5,044 nt of DNA from Chloroflexota bacterium. Its GTDB lineage: Bacteria > Chloroflexota > Dehalococcoidia > UBA3495. Within the stretch, counting starts at the first letter, position 1; each line of letters starts with the position of its first letter. Where the stretch lies: NCBI GenBank assembly GCA_022571575.1, contig JACZXN010000168.1, forward strand, positions 1 to 5,044, read 5' to 3'. Below are positions 1-5,044 of this stretch, in pieces. The notes under the pieces were generated by a model that worked only from the letters and a program-made list of their open reading frames with translations, was not told where the DNA came from and did no database searches. The position numbers and the translations under genes are program-made.

Positions 1-37
1 CTAGTTCGATTTAACTTTAAAAGGGGAAATACCCACC

Positions 38-43
38 GAGGAG
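38..43 (+). promoter_or_regulatory. Ribosome binding site of the HpaB-family gene
   Basis: GAGGAG lies six bases before the ATG at 50, a near-ideal Shine-Dalgarno sequence and spacing. It fixes that ATG as the start. The remaining bases 1-37 are AT-richer than the gene but show no convincing -35/-10 pair, so the promoter may lie left of the window. Confidence 0.85.
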
Positions 44-49
44 TAAGGC

Positions 50-1543
50 ATGGCTCTAGACACAAGTAAAGGCTTGGGCGCCATGACCGGGGCCCGCTAC
101 ATCGAAAGCCTGAAGGATGGCCGGGAGGTGTGGCTGGACGGCAAAAAGGTGGCCGACGTCACAACCCATCCCGCCTTCTCCGGCATGGTCAACGAATTGG
201 CCCGGATCTACGACCTGCAGCACACCCCGGAGTACCGGGACCAGATGACCTTTGTTTCTCCCGAAACGGGCACACGGTGCAGCACGTCCGGGCTGCTGCC
301 CAGGACCCGGGAGGACCTCAAAGCAAAACGTAAGAACAGCGAGCTCTGGAACCAGCAGTGCTGGGGGCAACTGGGCCGGGGCCCAGACATCTTGGCCCCC
401 TACATCATCGGTCTGTACAACGCCCGGCAGACCTTCACCGACGTTAAGAATCCCCGCTGCGATTTCGGCGAGAACGTGGCCAACTACTACCGCCTTTGCG
501 CGGAAAACGACCTGTTCCTCACCCACGCCCTGGGCGACCCCCAGGTGGACCGCAGCGAGCAGCCCCAGAACGAACAGCGGGCCACCATCGAGGAGGACCT
601 GGCCCTGCACGTGGTGGAGGAAACCAGCGAAGGGATCATAGTCACCGGGGCCAAGCAACTGGCCACCGCGGCGCCCATCGCCAACGAGACCTACGTTTCC
701 CTGTCGGCCACCTTCGTCCGCAGGGCCGACCCCCGGTTCGTGCTTGCCTTCTCCATTCCCACCAACAGCCCGGGCCTGAAGATCCTTTGCCGGGAGCCGG
801 TGTCCCAATGGACCGGCAGCTACGGCCATCCCCTGGGCATGCTGTACGACGAACAGGACGCCATGCTGTTCTTCGAGAAGGTGCTGGTGCCCTGGGACCG
901 GGTGTTCATGCTCTATGACTCGGAGCCGCTACGCCGCGATTTCTCCGCCGGGATAAATTTCACCGAGTGGGGCAATCTCTGCCGCATCCACGAACGCATG
1001 AAGGTGATGACTACTGTCGCGACCATGATCGCCGAGTCCATCGGCGTGTTGGACTACCGCGAAGTCTCCGCAAAGATCGGCGAGATGGTCATGTACACCG
1101 AGATGTGGCTGCACGCCATGGACGGTGTGGAGCACGGCGCTCACATGGAGGACAGCGGCGTGATGGCCCTGGGTTCCATGACCGGCATGAACATCTATTT
1201 CACCCAGATATCCTCCAGGATGGTCCAGATCTTGCGGGAGGTCGCGGGTTCCGGCCTGATCATGCAGCCCAGCGAGAACGACCTGGCCAGCCCGGAACTG
1301 CGGCCCTACCTGGACCGGTATCTGCGGGGAAAGGGCGTGGACGTAGAATACAAATCGCGGCTGTACCGCCTGGCGCACGACCTGGCAGTCTCCTCCTCAG
1401 GCATGCGCCAAGAGGTGTACGAGTACTGGCACGGCGGCGACCCCAACCGGAACCGCATCAACCTGCTCCGAGGGTTCGACCAAGACGCGACCCGGAGCCG
1501 CATCGAAGACCTGGTCTCCCGGCCCCTACCCCACAGCGGGTGA
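50..1543 (+). CDS. HpaB-family FADH2-dependent aromatic monooxygenase (oxygenase component)
   Basis: The 497-aa product belongs to the 4-hydroxyphenylacetate 3-monooxygenase (HpaB) family. These are cytosolic oxygenases that use reduced FAD, supplied by a separate reductase, to hydroxylate phenolic compounds. Length matches the family (about 480-520 aa). Recognisable blocks run in family order: an N-terminal helical part with GRGPD at 109-113, the THALGDPQVDRS block at 158-169, the beta-barrel block GIIVTGAKQLATAAP at 195-209, GSYGHPLG...FFEKVLVPWDRVF at 256-286, and the C-terminal helical domain with SGLIMQPSENDL (401-412) and SSSGMRQEVYEYW (448-460). In Thermus thermophilus HpaB, Arg100, Tyr104 and His142 line the substrate site. 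By eye these correspond to Arg110, Ile114 and His159, so Arg and His are kept while the Tyr is replaced. The substrate is therefore uncertain and I give no symbol. No hpaC-like flavin reductase is nearby. There is no signal peptide. The start is set by GAGGAG at 38-43. Related family members include PvcC and 4-hydroxybutyryl-CoA dehydratase; the latter is less likely because its cysteine-rich iron-sulfur ligands are not evident. Confidence 0.92.
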   Translation: MALDTSKGLGAMTGARYIESLKDGREVWLDGKKVADVTTHPAFSGMVNELARIYDLQHTPEYRDQMTFVSPETGTRCSTSGLLPRTREDLKAKRKNSELWNQQCWGQLGRGPDILAPYIIGLYNARQTFTDVKNPRCDFGENVANYYRLCAENDLFLTHALGDPQVDRSEQPQNEQRATIEEDLALHVVEETSEGIIVTGAKQLATAAPIANETYVSLSATFVRRADPRFVLAFSIPTNSPGLKILCREPVSQWTGSYGHPLGMLYDEQDAMLFFEKVLVPWDRVFMLYDSEPLRRDFSAGINFTEWGNLCRIHERMKVMTTVATMIAESIGVLDYREVSAKIGEMVMYTEMWLHAMDGVEHGAHMEDSGVMALGSMTGMNIYFTQISSRMVQILREVAGSGLIMQPSENDLASPELRPYLDRYLRGKGVDVEYKSRLYRLAHDLAVSSSGMRQEVYEYWHGGDPNRNRINLLRGFDQDATRSRIEDLVSRPLPHSG

Positions 1544-1556
1544 TCGATACCCACGG

Positions 1557-3149
1557 CTAGTGGACTTCGAAAATCTCCTGGAACTCGGCGATCTTGGCCA
1601 GCAGCGCGTCTTTCTCTTTGGAAGTGGGGTTCCTCGGGTCTATGGCCTTGGGGAACCGTCCCAGCTTGAGCATCGATGCCATCAACAGCAACCGGGCCTT
1701 GTTGGCGTCCAAGTTGCTGCCCGCGATGCTAAGGTCATGCATGAATCCTGGCACCCGGCCACCCGGGTCAGAGCGTCCGACGCGCACCACCGGCAGCCCG
1801 CTGTAAACGGCGATGGACATGGCGGCCATCTGGGAAGTCGACCCCAAGCCGTAGGGAGAAGTCCCTTCCATCACCAAGCCGTGTAGTTTGGGAGAGCTTT
1901 CGTCTGGGTTGCTCTGGTCGGCCAGGGCTTTGGCGATCCGCGCTAGGATGTCTACTTCCTGATCGGGGTTCGAGCTGTCGTCCTCGCCCATATATGACGC
2001 CTGCTTGATGATGTTCACCCTGGGTATGGCAGTTGCCAGAAGGCCGCCGCCGGAGTCTTTCACTCTGACACTGACGGGGCTGGTGTCGCCGATCTTATCG
2101 GTGAAGATCACATCGGCCGGAAGCCGGGTCAGGTTCACGTCCGACGTGGCGGTGTGCTTGTAGTTGGGCCGGTACCAGATGGTCACCGGAGGCCCAACCG
2201 TGCCCAGGATCCCGCCGTGGCCGCCGGTGGCTTTGTAGTTGCCGGGCCGGTCGTCGGCCTTCTTGAACTCCCGGGCGGCGAAGATCCGCTCGTCCTGCAC
2301 CCCTACCGCCCCAAGGCCGTTGCCCTGGCCGGAAAGCACGTACCCCACCGCGTCCACGATGTTCCGGTCCCCGTCGTTGGCCAGTTGCCCGTGGGGCCTC
2401 TGGGCCGCGATCCCGGCGATGGGCAGGTTGGTGTCGATCAACAGGCTGAGCCAGTAGGTGGTCTCTTCCACCGTGGGGCTGCCCTCCAGCCAGATACCCC
2501 CGGCGTATTGGCCCGAGGCCAGGGAGGATTGGACGATGTTGGTTACCCTGGCCAGGTCGCGGTACCGGGAGCGGCGGCTGATGGCATACGGTTTGTAGGG
2601 GAAATAGTCCTTTCCGGCCACCTCGCCGTTACTTGTGTACCCCGATGGCGGCAGGGCGCGGATGAAGTCGTAGTCGGCCTGGAGGTCCAGTATGTTGGGC
2701 GCGCCGTGCTCGTCCCTTCCCGATATGGTGCGGTCGATGTCGATGAAGATGTGCGAGGCGTCGGGGTAGAAGAACTGCCGGCCCCCGTATTCCAGGGCGG
2801 CGTCTTGCAGGTCTCCGTCCTCGAAGGGGACTCCCTCGCCGGAGCCGTTGGTCCGCCGGGCCATGTAGGGAAGAAGGTAGGGGCCGTCCTCCGGCCTCAG
2901 TTCGACCTCGTAGTAGTCATTGCCGTCATCGTGGTATACGGCTTTTGCGTCGTCCTCCAAGGGGTGAGCGGAGTGCTTGCGGATCTTGATGGTCACCGGC
3001 TCGTGCACCAGCTGGGCCACCAGGTGGTCGTAGCGTCCGGCGATCTCACGCTCTCCGGGAAGGCGCGCCTTTTTGCTGGTGACCAAGGTAGGAGAGTTGG
3101 CGATGGTGGCGGTGGGTCCGGAAAACACGGCTATCTTGGGCTTGGCCAT
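1557..3149 (-). CDS. Divergent asparaginase-fold protein with large insertion
   Basis: The 530-aa product shows the L-asparaginase/glutaminase (PF00710) layout. An N-terminal strand and turn, KIAVFSGPTATIA (5-17), corresponds to TGGTIA with the nucleophile Thr12 of E. coli AnsB (Thr13 or Thr15 here). WLEGSPTVEETTYW (220-233) corresponds to THGTDTMEETAYF. AAQRPHGQLANDGDRNIVDAV (248-268) corresponds to AMRP...SADGPFNLYNAV. Lys297 sits 72 residues after Pro225, the same spacing as Asp90 to Lys162 in AnsB. The C-terminal domain shows IPRVNII (375-381), HGLVMEGT (423-430), LPVVRVGRS (452-460) and the tail NLDANKARLLLMASM (479-493). Classical enzymes are about 330-350 aa. The surplus is mainly about 130 residues between the first two motifs, plus about 35 residues before 375. 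The Thr89-Asp90 pair is replaced by Ser224-Pro225, so hydrolysis of asparagine is doubtful. No signal peptide is seen, suggesting a cytosolic protein. ATG 3149 is chosen over the in-frame ATG at 3203 because AGGAG sits six bases upstream and the extra 18 residues would be encoded partly by a hairpin repeat. The gene converges with the HpaB gene and lies downstream of the propeller gene on the same strand. Confidence 0.87.
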   Translation of the reverse strand: MAKPKIAVFSGPTATIANSPTLVTSKKARLPGEREIAGRYDHLVAQLVHEPVTIKIRKHSAHPLEDDAKAVYHDDGNDYYEVELRPEDGPYLLPYMARRTNGSGEGVPFEDGDLQDAALEYGGRQFFYPDASHIFIDIDRTISGRDEHGAPNILDLQADYDFIRALPPSGYTSNGEVAGKDYFPYKPYAISRRSRYRDLARVTNIVQSSLASGQYAGGIWLEGSPTVEETTYWLSLLIDTNLPIAGIAAQRPHGQLANDGDRNIVDAVGYVLSGQGNGLGAVGVQDERIFAAREFKKADDRPGNYKATGGHGGILGTVGPPVTIWYRPNYKHTATSDVNLTRLPADVIFTDKIGDTSPVSVRVKDSGGGLLATAIPRVNIIKQASYMGEDDSSNPDQEVDILARIAKALADQSNPDESSPKLHGLVMEGTSPYGLGSTSQMAAMSIAVYSGLPVVRVGRSDPGGRVPGFMHDLSIAGSNLDANKARLLLMASMLKLGRFPKAIDPRNPTSKEKDALLAKIAEFQEIFEVH

Positions 3150-3155
3150 GGCGGT

Positions 3156-3160
3156 CTCCT
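3156..3160 (-). promoter_or_regulatory. Ribosome binding site deciding the start at 3149
   Basis: Read on the minus strand, AGGAG is followed by six bases and the ATG at 3149. The competing in-frame ATG at 3203 falls inside the repeat at 3181-3238 and has no comparable site, so the shorter protein is preferred. Confidence 0.85.
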
Positions 3161-3180
3161 GTGTGGGCGGTGATACAAAA

Positions 3181-3238
3181 CCCTCACCCCGGCCTTCGGC
3201 CACCCCTCTCCCTTAGGGAGAGGGGACGGGGGTGAGGG
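3181..3238. repeat. Intergenic inverted repeat forming a three-way junction
   Basis: Outer arms CCCTCACCCC (3181-3190) and GGGGTGAGGG (3229-3238) are perfectly complementary. Between them sit two perfect inner hairpins. One is GGCC-TTC-GGCC (3191-3201). The other is CCCCTCTCCC-TTA-GGGAGAGGGG (3203-3225). The element can therefore fold as a closed stem carrying two hairpin arms. Its compact, highly symmetric C/G design between genes resembles dispersed REP-like intergenic repeats, but only one copy is in the window, so dispersal is inferred. On the minus strand the outer stem is followed directly by TTTTGT, so it might also terminate or attenuate transcription from the propeller gene into the asparaginase-like gene. 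Confidence 0.85.
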
Positions 3239-3281
3239 CGTTATTCTCGCAGGAAAGTCAGTGAATGGCGGCCTTAATAGG

Positions 3282-4331
3282 CTACCCGCAGGCCAGCGAG
3301 TAGACCTGGGTGGCGCCTTCGGGCAGCGGGTGGGCGGTCCAGGTGTCTCCCGCGTCCCGGCTGGCCCAAACCTCGCCGCCGCTGGCCGCGCACCACATGT
3401 GGCTGGGCTCGTTGCTGTCCATGGCCACCGAGAACATGGTGCTTTTCGGCTCCACGCCCATATCGGCCTGTTCCCAGTTCAGGCCGCCGTCCTTGCTGTG
3501 GAACAGCACGCCCTTTTCGCTCTGGAAGTTGCCGCCGGCCGCCACCCAGATGTTCCGGGGGTCGCCGGGGGTCTCCCGTATGCAACGGCAATAGGTCTGC
3601 CCCTTGGGGTTCATGGGGCCCAGGGTGATGTAGCTCCAATGCTCTCCCCGGTCGGTGCTGCTGAACAGGCCCGCCCGGCCGATGCCGAACACGGCGCCGG
3701 GACGAAGGGTGCTGGCCAGTACCCCGTGCATGTCCACCTCGTCGTCGTTGACGTACTGGCCGTGGCTAAGGTTCTCCCAGTGGTCGCCGCCATCCACGGT
3801 GCGGATCAGGCCGCCCACCTCTATCGCCGCATAGAGCTCGTTGGGGTCGGAGGTGCTGGCCGACATCATCAACACCCGTTTGGCGGAGTTGGCGCCGGGG
3901 CCCAGGGTGATCTCGGGAAAGCGGACGCTGACGGGCATCTGCCGCCAGTTGTCGCCGCCGTCTTCGCTGCGGTATATCTGGCAGGCCTCGTATCCGGCGT
4001 ACATGACGTTGGGGTCCCTGGAGTCGAAAAGGATGGACCAGACGGGCAGGCCTTTATCGGGAACGTTGACCTTCTCCCAGTGGTCCCCGTGGTCGGTGCT
4101 GCGGTAGGGCCCTTCCTGGGTGCCCGCGTAGACGATCTCGGGCTTCAGGGGATGTACCGCGATGGCCCGTATCGCCGGCGCTTCGGGCAGGCCGTTGGTG
4201 GCCAATTCCCAGGCGTCATCTCCTTCGGCCATACGGTACAGGCCCGACTTGACCATTCTGCCGGGAGCTGTCTCTCCAGCTAAACCCACATAAACGTAGG
4301 ATTTGCGATTTACAGACGTTTCTGAGGCCAT
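3282..4331 (-). CDS. Asp-box (BNR/sortilin-like) beta-propeller protein
   Basis: The 349-aa product contains six canonical Asp boxes of the form (S/T)xDxGxxW: 78-85, 122-129, 178-185, 225-232, 279-286 and 324-331. Their Trp residues are 44-56 positions apart, the size of one propeller blade. A degenerate box at 32-44 (LYRM...DDAWELA, Trp41) lies exactly 44 residues before the first, suggesting a seventh blade and a complete seven-bladed propeller. Asp boxes lie in loops between blade strands in sialidases, sortilin/Vps10 domains and photosystem assembly factors such as Ycf48. They are structural and do not by themselves indicate enzymatic activity. The catalytic Arg triad of sialidases is not recognisable. 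There is no signal peptide, membrane segment or second domain, so the protein appears to be a free-standing cytosolic propeller, perhaps a binding scaffold. The start at 4331 is supported by AAAGGAG six bases upstream. It lies 132 bases upstream of the asparaginase-like gene on the same strand. Substrate or partner is unknown. Confidence 0.92.
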   Translation of the reverse strand: MASETSVNRKSYVYVGLAGETAPGRMVKSGLYRMAEGDDAWELATNGLPEAPAIRAIAVHPLKPEIVYAGTQEGPYRSTDHGDHWEKVNVPDKGLPVWSILFDSRDPNVMYAGYEACQIYRSEDGGDNWRQMPVSVRFPEITLGPGANSAKRVLMMSASTSDPNELYAAIEVGGLIRTVDGGDHWENLSHGQYVNDDEVDMHGVLASTLRPGAVFGIGRAGLFSSTDRGEHWSYITLGPMNPKGQTYCRCIRETPGDPRNIWVAAGGNFQSEKGVLFHSKDGGLNWEQADMGVEPKSTMFSVAMDSNEPSHMWCAASGGEVWASRDAGDTWTAHPLPEGATQVYSLACG

Positions 4332-4337
4332 GCTCTG

Positions 4338-4344
4338 CTCCTTT
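4338..4344 (-). promoter_or_regulatory. Ribosome binding site of the propeller gene
   Basis: On the minus strand AAAGGAG precedes the ATG at 4331 by six bases. This is a strong match and supports that start. Confidence 0.85.
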
Positions 4345-4390
4345 CAGCCGGTGACAGGGAAAACCGGAACCAGCCTATATGGGGATGGTC

Positions 4391-4768
4391 TCATTCCAAC
4401 AGAACGTCACATGTCTTGTCAACGAAATCCTCTCGCCCCCACACGATGCGAGTTGGTATGGTAACCCTACTTAGCAAACCGGGCAGCCGGAGATCGTACA
4501 TATAGGGCTTCCAACAAAGCCGAACCGCCATCTCCCGGTCGCTCTCGGCAATTTCCACTTGCTCCGGGCTGGGCGTCTGGCCGTAGATCTCCTCATACTC
4601 GGGAACCTGACTGGGATCGTGAAACAACAACTCGGTAATCTGGGCCGGGCTGATGATGAAGATGTCGGCAATCTCGCCCTTTTGGGGCTTGATGCCTACG
4701 TACGAGCGAAGACCCGCCGGGACTATAGTAAGACGTTTCAGATGCTTGCCAAATCTACTTGGAATCAG
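4391..4768 (-). pseudogene. Alpha/beta hydrolase remnant, truncated at both ends
   Basis: An open frame between stops (TAA at 4769-4771, TGA at 4391-4393) encodes about 125 residues resembling the middle-to-late part of an alpha/beta-fold hydrolase. It contains KRLTIVPAGLRS, IADIFIISPAQ, ELLFHDPSQVP and the cap-region piece WKPYMYDLRLPGLL. These are followed by the strand and turn IPTRIVWGREDFVD, which carries the usual acidic residue of the triad (WGxxD). The N-terminal half with the nucleophile elbow (GxSxG) is absent: immediately upstream is a stop and then unrelated + strand coding sequence. The C-terminal tail with the catalytic His is also absent. The protein stops about 10 residues after WGRED, and the other two minus frames down to 4332 show no continuation. 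There is no ATG with a ribosome site; the first plausible initiator is a TTG at 4630. The simplest reading is a dead fragment left by deletion or insertion. A short functional protein is unlikely because the nucleophile and His are both missing. Confidence 0.75.
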
Positions 4769-5044
4769 TTAGGGGCAGGGGTCAGAGATACGAATACAGC
4801 CCCATCTGAAACGACACTAACCGAAAACAACCTTCTTGCAATAGCTTTGCGTCACCCTTTGGTGAAATTGCACAAGTTCACTGCGTGGGAGGAAAGGGTT
4901 AGCGGGGCAGATTGGCTTTGGTGGATAGGCGATACGCGTCGGGGTATCCTCCTGCAAATTCAAGCCAAAAAGCTATCATTTAGCCGGCCAAACGATAGCA
5001 CTTACCGAGAACTCACCAAGACAAACGCGCAATCGCAACTCAAC
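4742..5044 (+). CDS. Partial protein, possible Mrr/PD-(D/E)xK-type nuclease (3' end outside window)
   Basis: From ATG 4742 the frame is open to the window edge, giving the first 101 residues of a longer protein. Residues 22-34 (SETTLTENNLLAI) and 48-61 (AWEERVSGADWLWW) look like conserved blocks, followed by ILLQIQAKKL (69-78). Glu50/Glu51, Asp57 and Gln74-x-Lys76 have the order and spacing (Asp to QxK of 17 residues) of the PD-(D/E)xK nuclease core in the QxK variant. That variant is known from Mrr-type restriction enzymes, which carry a QAKR motif. The GADWxWW...QAK(K/R)L signature also recalls an uncharacterised domain family (I believe DUF6615, not verified). I have no clear ribosome site: the bases before 4742 are not purine-rich in the right place. 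The first few codons overlap the end of the hydrolase remnant on the other strand. G+C is lower than in the left genes (27 of 60 at 4801-4860), consistent with acquired DNA. The reading frame looks confident; the nuclease function is inference. Confidence 0.6.
   Translation, partial: MLAKSTWNQLGAGVRDTNTAPSETTLTENNLLAIALRHPLVKLHKFTAWEERVSGADWLWWIGDTRRGILLQIQAKKLSFSRPNDSTYRELTKTNAQSQLN

Noticed and set aside
56..829. Minus-strand open frame (257 codons) opposite the monooxygenase gene
   Set aside because: It is antisense to well-conserved HpaB-family blocks, and its Gly/Val-rich translation shows no family resemblance.
1538..1552. Inverted repeat GGGT-N7-ACCC between the two convergent genes as a bidirectional terminator
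   Set aside because: The arms are only four bases and no T-tract follows on either side, so a terminator cannot be supported.
2154..3173. Long + strand open frame (339 codons) opposite the asparaginase-like gene
   Set aside because: It is Val/Gly-rich without recognisable motifs and is antisense to a gene with conserved family motifs and a good ribosome site.
3150..3203. N-terminal extension of the asparaginase-like protein from the in-frame ATG at 3203
   Set aside because: The extra 18 codons begin inside the inverted repeat, lack a ribosome site and do not resemble the family. The ATG at 3149 has AGGAG at ideal spacing.
3261..4283. Long + strand open frame (340 codons) opposite the propeller gene
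   Set aside because: It is antisense to a protein with six clear Asp boxes. Its translation is a monotonous Val/Gly/Ala-rich sequence typical of the reverse of GC-rich coding DNA.
4372..4399. Promoter for the propeller gene (TTGGAA with TATAGG or TAGGCT, minus strand)
   Set aside because: The spacer is 14 bases with TATAGG, or 16 with the much poorer TAGGCT. Both are weak, and sigma preferences of this organism are unknown.
4391..4630. A genuine 79-residue protein starting at TTG 4630
   Set aside because: Hydrolase-like sequence continues in frame upstream of 4630 to about 4768, so this is an arbitrary part of the remnant with no ribosome site.

Overview
The window reads as bacterial chromosome with a GC-rich backbone (a hand count gives 41 of 60 G+C at 541-600). 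It carries three intact protein genes, one broken gene and the start of another gene that leaves the right edge. The gene types (HpaB-family flavin monooxygenase, asparaginase-fold protein, Asp-box propeller, alpha/beta hydrolase remnant) and a C/G-rich hairpin repeat suit an environmental catabolic bacterium. Something like Chloroflexota (SAR202/Dehalococcoidia-type) is my guess, but no phylogenetic marker is present and this placement is inference only.

Layout. 50-1543 (+) is a complete HpaB-family, reduced-flavin-dependent monooxygenase of 497 aa. It meets, tail to tail with a 13-base gap, a minus-strand gene at 1557-3149. That gene encodes a 530-aa protein of the L-asparaginase (PF00710) fold. 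It has a large insertion and an altered second catalytic motif (EGSPT where classical enzymes have HGTDT). Upstream of it at 3181-3238 lies a compact inverted repeat with two inner hairpins. Further upstream, 3282-4331 (-) encodes a 349-aa protein with six canonical Asp boxes, almost certainly a beta-propeller. At 4391-4768 (-) lies a fragment of an alpha/beta hydrolase missing both its nucleophile half and its catalytic-His tail. From 4742 to the right edge, on the + strand and at lower GC, runs the N-terminal 101 residues of another protein. It has a GADW...QAK motif reminiscent of Mrr/PD-(D/E)xK nucleases.

How the parts relate. The propeller and asparaginase-like genes point the same way, 132 bases apart, and each has a strong Shine-Dalgarno. 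They could be one transcript, although the hairpin repeat between them may attenuate it. No pathway joins the monooxygenase to the other genes, and its flavin reductase partner is not here. The right end (broken hydrolase, GC drop, possible nuclease facing outward) looks like the edge of an accessory insertion, possibly a defence island, but only about 300 bases of it are visible.

The most interesting points are the asparaginase homologue that keeps the fold and the Lys but has lost the Thr-Asp pair that handles the substrate, and the possible nuclease at the insertion edge. I see no tRNA, rRNA, CRISPR array or complete mobile element. No stretch longer than 300 bases lacks a gene or gene remnant.
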